64,000 bases of DNA, from the NCBI GenBank assembly GCA_018828385.1, contig JAHJVE010000003.1, forward strand, positions 186,001-250,000, read 5' to 3'. Positions 1-8,928 of this stretch are shown one piece after another. The position numbers and the translations under genes were made by a program. The notes beneath the pieces were generated by a model. The model saw only the letters and a program-made list of their open reading frames with translations, was not told where the DNA came from and ran no database searches. Within the stretch, counting starts at the first letter, position 1, and each line of letters begins with the position of its first letter. This stretch comes from Gammaproteobacteria bacterium (GTDB taxonomy: Bacteria > Pseudomonadota > Gammaproteobacteria > Burkholderiales > Rhodocyclaceae).

Positions 1-1491
1 ATCGTCCATGAACAGCGGTGCCGGGAAGCCTTGGCCCCAGATTTCGTTTTCGAGCAGGCGGGCGGTGGCCAGGGAAATGTAGCTGCCTTCGAGGTTGCCG
101 TCGGTTTCCAGCGTGCGGGTCAGGTCGGCCGGGGCGAGCAGTTCGCCGGCGACTTCGGCGAACAGCGATTTGAATTTTTCGAAGTTTTCGGCGTTGACCG
201 TAGCACCCGCCGCCATGGCATGACCGCCGAAGCGAATGAGCAGGCCGGGGGCGCGTTTGGCGACGAGGTCGAGGGCGTCGCGCAGGTGCAGGCCGGGGAT
301 CGAGCGGCCGGAACCCTTGACAATGCCGCCCTCGCCGGGGGCGAAGGCGAAGACCGGACGGTGCACCTTGTCCTTGATGCGCGAGGCGAGGATGCCGACG
401 ACGCCTTCATGCCAGCTTTCGTCGAAGAGCGCGATGCCGGGGGTGGCGTCATTGGCGTCGAGCGATTCGAGCAGGATCAGCGCTTGTTCCTGCATGCCGG
501 ATTCGATCTCGCGGCGTTCGCGGTTCAGCGTGTCGAGTTCCTGGGCGATCTGCAGGGCGCGACTGGCGTCGTCGGTGAGCAGGCATTCGACGCCGAGGCG
601 CATGTCGGCCAGGCGGCCGGCGGCGTTGAGGCGGGGGCCGAGGATGAAGCCGAGATCCATTGCCGTCGCCTTTTTCGGATCGCGGCCGGCGGCTTTGAAC
701 AGGGCGGCGATGCCGGCCTGCATCTGGCCGGCGCGCATGCGCTTCAAGCCCTGGCTGACGAGAGTGCGGTTGTTGCGGTCGAGCTTGACGACGTCGGCGA
801 CGGTGCCCAGCGCGACGAGGTCGAGCAGGTTGGCGAAGTTGGGTTCCGGGCGCTCGGCAAAGTAGCCGCGTTCGCGCAGCTCGGCGCGCAGGGCGAGCAT
901 GACGTAGAACATGACGCCGACGCCGGCGATGCATTTCGACGGGAAGTCGCAGCCGGGCTGGTTGGGATTGACGATGCAATCGGCCTCGGGGAGCGTTTCA
1001 GCCGGCAGGTGATGGTCGGTGATCAGCGTAGCGATGCCGTGCTGCTGGGCGCGGGCGACGCCTTCGAGCGAGGCGATGCCGTTGTCGACGGTGATGATGA
1101 GGTCTGGCGATTGCTGGGCGGCGACATCGACGATTTCTGGAGATAGCCCGTAGCCGAGCTTGAAACGATCAGGCAGCAGGAAATTGACATCGGCGCCGAG
1201 CGCCTTCAAAGCGCGCATGCCGACGGCCGTGGCGGTGGCGCCGTCGCAGTCGTAGTCGCCGATGATCAGCATCTTCGCTTCGGCCTCGATGGCGTCGGCC
1301 AGCAGGTGGGCCGCTTCGGTGGCGTTGGTCAGAGCAGTCGGCGGAATCAGCGACTTGAGTTCGTAGTCGAGTTCGGACTTGTCCTTGATGCCACGCGCCG
1401 CGTAGAGCCGGGCGAGCAGCGGGTGCAGGCCCTGCTGTTCGAGTTGCCAGACGACGCGCTGCGGTGCGCTGCGAGTGGTGATGTTGGTCAC
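1..1491 (-). CDS. recJ: Single-stranded-DNA-specific exonuclease RecJ (C-terminus beyond window edge)
   Basis: A reading frame of 497 codons runs off the left edge, so the C-terminal part is missing. RecJ is a 5'-3' single-strand DNA exonuclease acting in RecFOR recombination and mismatch repair. The visible part has the DHH-family phosphoesterase motifs in order: IIGDYDCDG near residue 70, VDNG near 130, TDHH near 155 and the DHHA1-type FGGHAMAAG further on. The start is GTG at 1491-1489, overlapping the TGA of the upstream gene by four bases (GTGA), which suggests translational coupling. The stretch ATVN near 193-205 is encoded by a degenerate copy of the dispersed repeat. The call is firm; only the C-terminus is unseen. 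Confidence 0.95.
   Translation of the reverse strand, partial: MTNITTRSAPQRVVWQLEQQGLHPLLARLYAARGIKDKSELDYELKSLIPPTALTNATEAAHLLADAIEAEAKMLIIGDYDCDGATATAVGMRALKALGADVNFLLPDRFKLGYGLSPEIVDVAAQQSPDLIITVDNGIASLEGVARAQQHGIATLITDHHLPAETLPEADCIVNPNQPGCDFPSKCIAGVGVMFYVMLALRAELRERGYFAERPEPNFANLLDLVALGTVADVVKLDRNNRTLVSQGLKRMRAGQMQAGIAALFKAAGRDPKKATAMDLGFILGPRLNAAGRLADMRLGVECLLTDDASRALQIAQELDTLNRERREIESGMQEQALILLESLDANDATPGIALFDESWHEGVVGILASRIKDKVHRPVFAFAPGEGGIVKGSGRSIPGLHLRDALDLVAKRAPGLLIRFGGHAMAAGATVNAENFEKFKSLFAEVAGELLAPADLTRTLETDGNLEGSYISLATARLLENEIWGQGFPAPLFMDD
193..205 (-). repeat. Dispersed repeat core inside recJ
   Basis: GTTGACCGTAGCA, reverse complement of the first twelve core bases, with T-rich blocks at 175-190 (AATTTTTCGAAGTTTTC). 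It encodes GATVNAENF. Confidence 0.6.
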
Positions 1492-2576
1492 AGGGTTGTT
1501 CCTTCGGCCGGAGTTTCGGCCAAATCCTTGGCGATGGTCTGCAGCGGGCGAGCCTTGCGCCAGAATTTCCAGCGGTCCTTGCCATGCAGCGACCAGGTCA
1601 GCTGGCCGTAGATGGTGGGGGCGACGATGCTCAGGCTTTCGATCTTGCCGCTGAGCGCGGCGCGCAGCGGGACGAACCAGTCGCGTTCGAGCGCGGCGAA
1701 GGCGTTGCGCCAGTCGTCGCTGTTTTCGTAGAGAACCGGTGGCAGCAAGGTGTCGAGCAGGACCAGCGGCGTGTCGTTGGGCGCCGAATCGGCGAGGAGC
1801 GTACCGAGGCTGGCCGGGCAGGGCGGGGCCTCGATGCCGGCGGCGAGCGCCAGGCCGGTGGCCAGCGGATTGTCGCTGCACACGGCGGAGAATTGCGGGG
1901 CCGGCACTTCGGCCAGCGGCCCGCCACCCCACAGCCAGACACTGTTCACGGCCGGCTTGCCTTCGGCTTGACGACGGGTATTGACCGGGTGGCCGTGCAG
2001 GAACATCTGCACTTCGTTGAGCCAGCGGTTGAGCGGGCCGTTCTTGTCGGTCAGGTCGCTATCGAGCCGACGGCCGGCAATGGTTGAAATTGGGGCAAAT
2101 TTCTCGTTGACCGTAGCATTCAGCTGCAGATACCAGCGGCGGGCGGTGGCGACGTGAAAGCGGCCGATATCGGCAAATTCGGAGTTCAGCGCTGCCGTGA
2201 TGGCGTGCGCTTCGTCGAGTTCGAGGTCGAAGGCGCCGGCATCGGCGAGGACGATGCGTTCGTGGTGGAATCGCAGGTGCACGGGGTCGGCGCACAGCCA
2301 GTGGCCTTCTTCAACCTGCTGTTTTCCCGCTTCGCCGAGCAGGCGCAGGGCGCCAAAAGGCGCATCGGTCAGTCCGAAGTGGTCGGCCAGCGTGTGTTCA
2401 AACGCCCGGCGCGGCTGGCGCGAAAATTCAGCATGGGCGGCCAGCCATTCAAAGCCGGGGGCAGCCAGTTTTCCGAGGGTCAGTTGGTCGTTCGGTTCGG
2501 GCCAGATCAGTTCGGGGACAAGCAAGGTAAGGCGCACGGGGAGGGCTTCAGGCTGGGGAAGCCGGGAGTCTATCAT
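1488..2576 (-). CDS. RpfE-like / COG4255-type conserved protein next to recJ
   Basis: A soluble protein of 362 residues with no signal peptide or membrane helix. It resembles the 'RpfE-type regulatory protein' family, often annotated as a phosphoglycerate-mutase-like protein, that sits immediately upstream of recJ in many beta- and gammaproteobacteria. The WLWGGG motif near residue 215 is typical of that family. Its biochemical role is not established. It overlaps recJ by four bases, so the two are probably one transcript. The segment NATVNEKF (around 2089-2117) is encoded by a degenerate copy of the dispersed repeat. The family assignment rests on memory of the recJ neighbourhood and the motif, not on a search. 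Confidence 0.7.
   Translation of the reverse strand: MIDSRLPQPEALPVRLTLLVPELIWPEPNDQLTLGKLAAPGFEWLAAHAEFSRQPRRAFEHTLADHFGLTDAPFGALRLLGEAGKQQVEEGHWLCADPVHLRFHHERIVLADAGAFDLELDEAHAITAALNSEFADIGRFHVATARRWYLQLNATVNEKFAPISTIAGRRLDSDLTDKNGPLNRWLNEVQMFLHGHPVNTRRQAEGKPAVNSVWLWGGGPLAEVPAPQFSAVCSDNPLATGLALAAGIEAPPCPASLGTLLADSAPNDTPLVLLDTLLPPVLYENSDDWRNAFAALERDWFVPLRAALSGKIESLSIVAPTIYGQLTWSLHGKDRWKFWRKARPLQTIAKDLAETPAEGTTL
2089..2117 (-). repeat. Dispersed repeat copy inside the RpfE-like gene (degenerate)
   Basis: Plus strand reads GTTGACCGTAGC (reverse complement of twelve core bases) preceded by two T-rich blocks, GGGGCAAATTTCTC. It encodes NATVNEKFAPI. Confidence 0.7.
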
Positions 2577-2604
2577 CGGCCGGCAGCCGGCGCCGCATCG
2601 CTGG

Positions 2605-3447
2605 TCAGGCAGCCTTCAAGAATGCCCGCAGGGGCGTCGCCGGAGCCTGTTCTGGCTTCGCATGGCGGGCCGCGAATTCGCGGATGCGGGCAATCCGTTG
2701 GTCGACGTCGGGATGGGTGTTGAACATCGTCGGTACATATGCCGCCGACTGGCGCTCGGCTACCTTCTCGAAAAAGGCGGCGGCGTCGCCGACGTGGCCG
2801 TAGAGATCGAGTACCGCTTGCAGCGCGCTGCTGTCGGCGGCTTCTTCCTGGCTGCGGCTGAAGGAGAGGATGGGCAGCATGCCGACGCCGCCCAGCCATT
2901 GTTGCAGCGCGCCGTCGCCGAAGCCGGCCAGGCTGGAGAGGGCGAGCATGACGGCAAAGCCGCGGCCCATGGCGACGACCGGGTCGCGGTGGCGGACGTG
3001 GGCGATTTCATGGGCGAGGACCATGGCCAGCGCATTTTCGCTGGGCAGGGTATCGATCAGCCCCTGGAAAACGACAATGTGACCGCCCAGCGTGGCCATG
3101 GCATTGACCGTTTGACTCGACGAGTAATGCACGGTAATCGGCATCTCCGGCGGCAGTGCCATGGTGCCGGCCAGACGGTTGGTCAAGGTTTGCAAGTAGT
3201 GCTGGCGCTGCTTGGCGACCGCCGAATCAGGTGGCTCCGGCAGCCAGCGGCCGAGGCTGGCCGCCAGTGCCCGTTCCTGGGCGAACGGGATGTGGCGGGC
3301 AAGCTGGCCGGCGAGCAGCGACAGGGCCAGCACGGCGACGATGATCAGGGCGCTGATGCCAGAGACGAGCAGCGCGAAATCCTTGAGCGGGTGGGTCGGG
3401 CTGACATTGATGCCCTCCGGAATCTCCGGGTTTTCGTATTCGGCCAT
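2605..3447 (-). CDS. M48-family membrane zinc metalloprotease
   Basis: A 280-residue protein with one clear N-terminal transmembrane helix (about residues 27-48) followed by a peptidase domain. The zinc motif HEIAH is visible near residue 148, inside VLAHEIAHVRHRDP, and a downstream glutamate in SRSQEEAADSSAL fits the third zinc ligand of M48 (HtpX/Oma1-like) proteases. Such enzymes degrade damaged membrane or periplasmic proteins. It lies four bases downstream of a YbjQ-family gene on the same strand, so protease and YbjQ proteins probably form one operon. The substrate is unknown. Confidence 0.88.
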   Translation of the reverse strand: MAEYENPEIPEGINVSPTHPLKDFALLVSGISALIIVAVLALSLLAGQLARHIPFAQERALAASLGRWLPEPPDSAVAKQRQHYLQTLTNRLAGTMALPPEMPITVHYSSSQTVNAMATLGGHIVVFQGLIDTLPSENALAMVLAHEIAHVRHRDPVVAMGRGFAVMLALSSLAGFGDGALQQWLGGVGMLPILSFSRSQEEAADSSALQAVLDLYGHVGDAAAFFEKVAERQSAAYVPTMFNTHPDVDQRIARIREFAARHAKPEQAPATPLRAFLKAA

Positions 3448-3451
3448 ATTT

Positions 3452-3895
3452 TCAGCGCGGCTTGACGGCGGTCCCGTAGGCGAGGACTTCGACCGCGCCG
3501 ATGCTCTGCTGGGCGCCCTTGTAGATCGACGATGTCTCCAGGCGGATGTTCCAGACGCTCTTCGCCCCGGTCCGCCGTGCTTCTTCCTTCATGCGCAGGA
3601 TGGCTTCGCGGCGGGCCCGTTCGAGCAGCGATTCGTAGGCACTGACGCGACCGCCGACCAGATTGCGCAGATTGGCGACGAAGCGTTTGAAGAAATCGAC
3701 CGAAACGACGACGCTGCCGCAGACCAGGGTGCCGTCAAGTTTGTCCTCATCGGGAATGCGGCGCTCGGAAAAGACCAGGATGTCGCGCAGTTGCTTTTCG
3801 CGTTCGATGATCGAACGGAAATGGCGCTTTTCGGCGCGTTGACCGAAGACGTAGCCGAGCAGCAGCAGGACCAGGAAAAATATCAGGTCGACCAT
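3452..3895 (-). CDS. Membrane-anchored YbjQ (UPF0145)-like protein
   Basis: A 147-residue protein with an N-terminal hydrophobic anchor (about residues 3-17) and a C-terminal domain resembling YbjQ/UPF0145. The signs are an ESLLERARREAILRMKEEARRTGA helix, then a strand with NIRLETSS and a terminal EVLAYGTAV, all features of the family. YbjQ proteins form pentamers and are sometimes called heavy-metal-binding domains, but their role is unknown. It is flanked by a second YbjQ protein three bases upstream and an M48 protease downstream. The two paralogues differ mainly in the anchor. Confidence 0.82.
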   Translation of the reverse strand: MVDLIFFLVLLLLGYVFGQRAEKRHFRSIIEREKQLRDILVFSERRIPDEDKLDGTLVCGSVVVSVDFFKRFVANLRNLVGGRVSAYESLLERARREAILRMKEEARRTGAKSVWNIRLETSSIYKGAQQSIGAVEVLAYGTAVKPR

Positions 3896-3898
3896 GAT

Positions 3899-4213
3899 TT
3901 ATTCCACGACGACGGCGGTGCCGTAGGCGTACAACTCGGCGGCGCCAGCAGCAACCGATGAGGTCGAGAAGCGCACGTTGACAATGGCGTTGGCGCCGAC
4001 GGCTGTGGCCTGGTCGATCATCCGCTGTACCGCTTCCTGGCGCGATTCGGTGAGCAGTTCGGTATAGCCCTTGAGTTCGCCACCGAAGATGTTCTTCAGG
4101 CCGGCCATCAGGTCGCGCCCGGCGTGTTTGGAGCGCACGGTGTTGCCGCTGACCAGCCCGAGGTGTTTGACGATGGCTTTGCCAGGTACGGTTTCAATAT
4201 TGGTGACGATCAT
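3899..4213 (-). CDS. YbjQ (UPF0145) family protein
   Basis: A soluble protein of 104 residues when started at ATG 4213 (MIVTNIETVPG). I prefer this start because UPF0145 proteins begin just here and an AGGA lies upstream; the open frame itself extends to 4285. Typical family features are the VKHLGLVSGNTVRSKHAGRD segment and the ending AELYAYGTAVVVE. Function is unknown; the family makes small pentameric rings. It is the first gene of a probable three-gene operon with the anchored paralogue and the M48 protease, and is divergent from lolC. Confidence 0.88.
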   Translation of the reverse strand: MIVTNIETVPGKAIVKHLGLVSGNTVRSKHAGRDLMAGLKNIFGGELKGYTELLTESRQEAVQRMIDQATAVGANAIVNVRFSTSSVAAGAAELYAYGTAVVVE

Positions 4214-4298
4214 TGCGAAAAATTTCCTGAACAGGTTGATGGGCCGGCGCTTCCGGGTCCGTGTACCATAGCGTTTTTGTTGCATTGCAGGAATACCG

Positions 4299-5546
4299 AT
4301 GGCATTGCCCTATGAGTTGCTGATTGGCCTGCGCTACACGCGCGCCAAGAAACGCAATCACTTTATTTCATTCATTTCCTTGATTTCCATGCTCGGCATC
4401 GGCCTCGGCGTGGCCGCGCTGATCGTCGTCCTGTCGGTCATGAACGGCTTCCAGAAAGAGTTGCGGACGCGCATTCTCGGCGTTGCCTCGCACATCCAGA
4501 TCACCGGCATCAACGGCGAGTTGCCGAACTGGCAACTGGTCGCCGAGCAGGCCGCCAAGCATCCGGAAGTCCGGGCCAGCGCGCCTTTCGTTCAGTCGCA
4601 GGGGATGTTCAGCGTCGATGGCACGGTCAAGGGCACCATCGTGCGCGGCATCATTCCCGAGCAAGAAGACCGCGTCGCCGATTTCCGCAAGACCATCCAG
4701 AGCGGCAGCCTCGACGACCTGCGGCCGGGCGAGTTCGGCGTCGTGCTGGGCGCCGATCTGGCCCGTTCGCTGCGCGTCTTTACCGGCGACAAGCTGACCC
4801 TCATTGCACCGCAGGGCACGGTGACGCCAGCCGGCGTCATGCCGCGGCTGAAGTCGTTCAAGGTGGTTGGCATCTTCGAGGTCGGGATGTTCGAGTATGA
4901 CTCGGGGCTGGCGCTGATCAATCTTGAGGATGCGCAGAAGCTCTACCAGATGGAGGACCGGGTGACCGGCGTGCGGCTCAAGGTCGACGACCTCTTCCAG
5001 GCGCCGCGCATTGCCCGCGAACTGGTTCGCTACATCGACGCCGACGCCTACCTGAGCGACTGGACCAAGAGCCATGCCAATTTCTTCCGGGCCGTGCAGA
5101 TCGAGAAGAACATGATGTTCATCATCCTCTCGCTGATCGTTGCTGTGGCCGCCTTCAACCTCGTGTCGACGCTGGTCATGGCGGTCACCGACAAGCAGGC
5201 CGACATCGCCATCCTGCGCACGCTCGGGGCGAGGCCGTTGTCGATCATGGCTGTCTTTGTCGTGCAGGGCGCGCTGGTCGGTTTCATCGGGCTTGGCCTG
5301 GGCATCGTCGGCGGCGTGCTGCTGGCGCTCAATATCGATACCGTTGTGCCTTTCATCGAGCAGTTGCTCGGCGTGCATTTCCTCTCGAAGGAGGTCTATT
5401 ACATTTCCGACCTGCCTTCGGAGTTGCAGTGGAGCGACGTCTGGGGAGTCACGCTGATCGCCTTCGTGCTCGCCTTGCTGGCGACGCTTTACCCCAGTTG
5501 GCGGGCTTCCCGCGTCAATCCGGCGGAGGCCCTGCGCTATGAGTAA
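4299..5546 (+). CDS. lolC: Lipoprotein-releasing ABC transporter permease LolC/LolE family
   Basis: A 415-residue inner-membrane protein with the LolC/E layout: a first helix (about residues 22-48), a large periplasmic domain to about residue 265, then three C-terminal helices (about 270-295, 315-345 and 375-400). It works with LolD to pull mature outer-membrane lipoproteins out of the inner membrane and hand them to LolA. The 3' end overlaps lolD by eight bases. Only one permease gene is present, so this is likely the single-permease (LolF-type) arrangement, in which a homodimer replaces LolC-LolE; that last point is inference. Confidence 0.95.
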   Translation: MALPYELLIGLRYTRAKKRNHFISFISLISMLGIGLGVAALIVVLSVMNGFQKELRTRILGVASHIQITGINGELPNWQLVAEQAAKHPEVRASAPFVQSQGMFSVDGTVKGTIVRGIIPEQEDRVADFRKTIQSGSLDDLRPGEFGVVLGADLARSLRVFTGDKLTLIAPQGTVTPAGVMPRLKSFKVVGIFEVGMFEYDSGLALINLEDAQKLYQMEDRVTGVRLKVDDLFQAPRIARELVRYIDADAYLSDWTKSHANFFRAVQIEKNMMFIILSLIVAVAAFNLVSTLVMAVTDKQADIAILRTLGARPLSIMAVFVVQGALVGFIGLGLGIVGGVLLALNIDTVVPFIEQLLGVHFLSKEVYYISDLPSELQWSDVWGVTLIAFVLALLATLYPSWRASRVNPAEALRYE

Positions 5547-6216
5547 GCCGATTCTGATTGCCCGCGGGCTGTCCAAGGTGTTTCGCGGTGGCGGGCTGGA
5601 AGTGCCTGTGCTCTCTGGCATCGATCTGCAGGTCCATCCCGGCGAAACGGTCGCCGTGGTCGGCGCCTCAGGCTCCGGCAAGAGCACCCTGCTGCACCTG
5701 CTGGGCGGGCTGGATACGCCTACGGCCGGGGAGGTGACCCTGATGGGCCGTGATTTTTCGGCTCTGGGCGAGGTCGACCGTGGCGATTGGCGCAATCGCC
5801 ATCTCGGTTTTGTCTATCAGTTCCACCATCTGCTGGCCGAGTTCTCGGCCCTGGAAAACGTCGCCATGCCGCTGCTGATCCGGCGCATGGAACGCGCTGA
5901 AGCGCTGGCCAGGGCGGGCGAGATACTGACCGCCGTCGGCCTCGGCCACCGGGTCGAGCATCGCCCCGGCGAGCTGTCCGGTGGCGAACGCCAGCGCGCC
6001 GCCATTGCCCGTGCCCTGGTCAGCGATCCATCATGTTTGCTGGCCGATGAACCAACCGGCAATCTTGATAGTCATACGGCATCAGTTGTTTTCGGGCTGC
6101 TCATCGACCGGGTACGTGAGCAGCAGGCGAGCCTGATCGTAGTCACGCACGATCAGCAACTGGCGCAAAGAGCAGACAGGGTCCTTCATCTAAATGACGG
6201 CGTTCTTTGCGATTAA
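5539..6216 (+). CDS. lolD: Lipoprotein-releasing ABC transporter ATP-binding protein LolD
   Basis: A 225-residue ABC ATPase. The Walker A motif GASGSGKST is near residue 42, the signature LSGGERQR near 147, and Walker [12 protein letters not shown] near 170, followed by the switch histidine in VVTHD. It powers lipoprotein extraction by the LolC-type permease encoded just upstream, with which it shares an eight-base overlap. Length and motifs are normal for LolD. An AT-rich palindrome begins at its stop codon. Confidence 0.96.
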   Translation: MSKPILIARGLSKVFRGGGLEVPVLSGIDLQVHPGETVAVVGASGSGKSTLLHLLGGLDTPTAGEVTLMGRDFSALGEVDRGDWRNRHLGFVYQFHHLLAEFSALENVAMPLLIRRMERAEALARAGEILTAVGLGHRVEHRPGELSGGERQRAAIARALVSDPSCLLADEPTGNLDSHTASVVFGLLIDRVREQQASLIVVTHDQQLAQRADRVLHLNDGVLCD

Positions 6217-6234
6217 TTTAATAAATATTAAATT
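6215..6234. repeat. AT-rich 20-bp palindrome after lolD
   Basis: Two nine-base arms (AATTTAATA and TATTAAATT) flank a central AA, directly at the lolD stop codon and about 65 bases before the chemoreceptor start. The string GATTAATTTAA also recurs at 6211-6221 and 6246-6256. It could be an operator for the downstream chemoreceptor or part of its AT-rich promoter. No run of T follows, so it is a poor terminator. Confidence 0.5.
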
Positions 6235-6299
6235 CGAGGCAATGTGATTAATTTAACATCTGCCTTGTCGCAAACGGTTCGACGTTGATGAGGTCCCAA

Positions 6300-8315
6300 A
6301 TGCAAGCGCTTTTTTCCCCTGCTGTCGCCTTGATGAACCGTCTGCGCTACACCAGCAAGTTCTTGCTGCTGGGTTCCGCGGTATTCCTTGTCCTGGTCGT
6401 CCTGCTCTATTCCGTTTTTTCTTCGCTGAGTCGCGATATTGACAGCGCTCGACATGAAATGGCCGGGCTTCAGATGCTCAAGCCGCTCAACCGGATGGTG
6501 CAGGTCATGCAACAGCACCGCGGCCTGTCTTCCGGCGTCTTGAACGGTAACGAGGCGATGAAGGAAAAACGGGCGGCAAAGGAAAAGGAAGTCACGGATT
6601 TTGTCGCGGCGACCGATGCCGGCCTGTCGCCGAGCTTGCGTGACAGCACGACCTGGAAATCGATTCGCCAGGATTGGGTGAGCATCCAGGGGCAGGGCCT
6701 GAGCTGGACGCCGCCGGAGAATATCAAGCGCCATTCGGCGATGATTGCCAATGCCCTGCAACTGATGGTCGACATTGCCGACGAGAGCCAGCTGACGCTC
6801 GATCCGGTCATGGATACTTATTACTTCATGGATTCCATCGTGACCAAAATGCCGGCCATGCTGGAGCCGATGGGGGTAACGCGGGCGCGGGGCACCGGCG
6901 TGCTGACGAAGAAGGAATTGACGCCGCAGATGCGTATCGACATTACCTCGCAGATTGCCCAGATGAACGGCACCTTGCGCGCCCAGAATGCCAATCTGGA
7001 AAAGGTTGTTCGTATCGTGCCTGAACTCGGGGCATCGATTTCGGGGCCGGCAAAAGAGTTTGCGGACGGTGCCGAGCGCGTGTTTGCCCTGCTTCGCGAC
7101 GACATCCTGGGCGAAAAATTCACCACCTCGCCGCAAGACTATTTCGCCATGACCACCCAACTGATCGACGTCGGTTACAAGGTCATGTTCGATACGCTGA
7201 TGCCGCAATTCGAAAAGCAGTTGCAGCGCCGCGTCGATGAAGCGCAGCGGCTCCTGTTTCTTGAACTTGGCCTGTCGGTTCTGGTGGTCATGCTCGTTGG
7301 TTATCTGGGTGTCGGCACCTACTATTCGGTCATCAACAGCGTCGCCGACTTTTCGCGGGGAGCCAGTCGTCTTGCGGGGGGCGACCTGACTGCGGAATTC
7401 GATGCCCATGGGGTCGATGAACTGCATGCTGCCGGCAAGGATTTCAACGGCATGGCGGCATCGTTCCGCAAGTTGCTCGGCGGTGTGCAGAGCGATGTCG
7501 GACAACTCAATCGGGCGGCCGAACAACTGGCCGCGTCGAGCCAGCAGATTTCTGCCGGCACGGCGGCACAAAGCGACGCCGCCTCAAGCATGGCTGCGGC
7601 CGTCGAGGAAATGACCGTCGGTATCGACCACATTTCCCGCAACGCCCAGGATGCGCAGCATTATTCGCGGGAATCCGACGAGGTGGCGACGCGTGGCGGC
7701 CAGATCGTCCAGGGGGTCGTCAGCGAAATCCAGGGCATCGCGCTGACTGTCAATGAATCGGCCGCTGCCGTCGAAGCACTGGGCGAGAAGTCCGGACAGA
7801 TTTCGACCATTGTCGGCACCATCAAGGATATTGCCGACCAGACCAACCTGCTGGCGCTCAACGCCGCCATCGAAGCGGCGCGGGCCGGGGAATCGGGCCG
7901 CGGCTTTGCCGTGGTCGCCGACGAAGTCAGGAAGCTTGCCGAACGCACGGCCAAATCGACACACGAAATTTCCGACATGATCGTCGCCGTGCAGAATGGC
8001 ACGGCATCCGCCGTGTCGAGCATGAAAGAGGGCGTGCACCGGGTTTCTTCCGGGGTTGCCCAGGCGCAACTGGCCGGCGAGGCCATTGGCCAGGTTCAGG
8101 ACCGTTCGCGCCAGGTGCTCAATGCCGTTTCCGAAATCACCAACGCCTTGCGCGAACAGGCCGCAGCCAGTACCGAGATTGCCCAGAACGTCGAGCGGAT
8201 CGCCCAGATGGCCGAGGAGAACAGCGCTGCGGCCGGCGGCAATGCGGCAACCTCGGATACGCTGCGCAAGTTGTCGCGGACCTTGACCTCGGCCATCACG
8301 CAGTTCAAGACCTGA
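6300..8315 (+). CDS. Methyl-accepting chemotaxis protein with nitrate-sensor-like periplasmic domain
   Basis: A transmembrane chemoreceptor of 671 residues from ATG 6300, which has GAGG seven bases upstream; in-frame TTG 6285 and ATG 6288 are alternatives. Order of parts: helix 1 (about residues 15-40), a helical periplasmic domain with a QQHRGLSSG motif typical of NIT-type sensors, helix 2 (about 320-345), HAMP, and a cytoplasmic signalling hairpin tip ([20 protein letters not shown], about 510-530). It should control CheA activity in response to a ligand, possibly nitrate or nitrite. Its 3' end overlaps the convergent DUF2062 gene by 11 bases. Confidence 0.92.
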   Translation: MQALFSPAVALMNRLRYTSKFLLLGSAVFLVLVVLLYSVFSSLSRDIDSARHEMAGLQMLKPLNRMVQVMQQHRGLSSGVLNGNEAMKEKRAAKEKEVTDFVAATDAGLSPSLRDSTTWKSIRQDWVSIQGQGLSWTPPENIKRHSAMIANALQLMVDIADESQLTLDPVMDTYYFMDSIVTKMPAMLEPMGVTRARGTGVLTKKELTPQMRIDITSQIAQMNGTLRAQNANLEKVVRIVPELGASISGPAKEFADGAERVFALLRDDILGEKFTTSPQDYFAMTTQLIDVGYKVMFDTLMPQFEKQLQRRVDEAQRLLFLELGLSVLVVMLVGYLGVGTYYSVINSVADFSRGASRLAGGDLTAEFDAHGVDELHAAGKDFNGMAASFRKLLGGVQSDVGQLNRAAEQLAASSQQISAGTAAQSDAASSMAAAVEEMTVGIDHISRNAQDAQHYSRESDEVATRGGQIVQGVVSEIQGIALTVNESAAAVEALGEKSGQISTIVGTIKDIADQTNLLALNAAIEAARAGESGRGFAVVADEVRKLAERTAKSTHEISDMIVAVQNGTASAVSSMKEGVHRVSSGVAQAQLAGEAIGQVQDRSRQVLNAVSEITNALREQAAASTEIAQNVERIAQMAEENSAAAGGNAATSDTLRKLSRTLTSAITQFKT

Positions 8316-8850
8316 GCGCCTTTCGGCGACGCCAGGCGCTGATCAGGTAGACGCGCCATGCCGCTTTCATGACGAAATAGCCAGTCACGGCCAGCCCGCT
8401 GGCGAGCAGGATGAGGCCGATGCCGAGCGGCTCGGCGACGCTCAGCATCCACGTTTGCATGGCTTTGCTCCAGCCGATGAAATCCGTCGCGCTGAAGGCC
8501 GGGGGCGTGATGAATCCGTTGCTTTCGCCGATGGTCAGCCGGCCGATCTGGTAGGCCAGCAGGTAGAGCGGAACGATGGTGAACGGGTTGGTGTAGAACG
8601 TGACCAATATGGCCAGCGGCAAATTGACGCGAAAGGCCAGTGCGCAGCCCGCCGCGCCGAGTATTTGCAGCGGCCCCGGGATCAGCCCGCAAAACAAGCC
8701 TACAGCCACCGCGCCCGCCGCCGAGTGGCGGTTCAGGTGCCATAGCCGCGGGTGCAGCAGCGACGATTCGAAAGGCTTCAACCAGGGGTTGTTGCGGATC
8801 GTCTGGTGATCGGGCAGGTATTTTTTAAGGGTCCGGCGCATGCCGGCCAT
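8305..8850 (-). CDS. DUF2062 family membrane protein
   Basis: A 181-residue protein starting [15 protein letters not shown], a typical DUF2062 opening, followed by three to four hydrophobic helices with the family motifs [12 protein letters not shown] and TFYTNPFT. The function of DUF2062 proteins is unknown; in some cases they are fused to glycosyltransferases. ATG 8850 or ATG 8841 could be the start; the frame remains open far upstream because of high G+C, but that extension is antisense to comEC and is not credible. It ends inside the 3' end of the convergent chemoreceptor gene. Confidence 0.85.
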   Translation of the reverse strand: MAGMRRTLKKYLPDHQTIRNNPWLKPFESSLLHPRLWHLNRHSAAGAVAVGLFCGLIPGPLQILGAAGCALAFRVNLPLAILVTFYTNPFTIVPLYLLAYQIGRLTIGESNGFITPPAFSATDFIGWSKAMQTWMLSVAEPLGIGLILLASGLAVTGYFVMKAAWRVYLISAWRRRKALRS

Positions 8851-8928
8851 TTTAACCCGGCAAGCAAAGTCGGCAGGCCCGCGAACGGCAGTCCATGTTG
8901 CGAACCATAGCCAGTTTATTATGACGGC

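Noticed and set aside
3102..3115. ATTGACCGTTTGAC as another repeat copy (also ATATTGACCGTGG near 24688)
   Set aside because: Only eight or nine core bases match and the A/T tracts are absent; such matches are expected by chance in this base composition.
4368..5795. A 475-residue minus-strand frame opposite lolC
   Set aside because: Antisense shadow of a clear LolC gene; His/Arg/Gln-rich with no domain.
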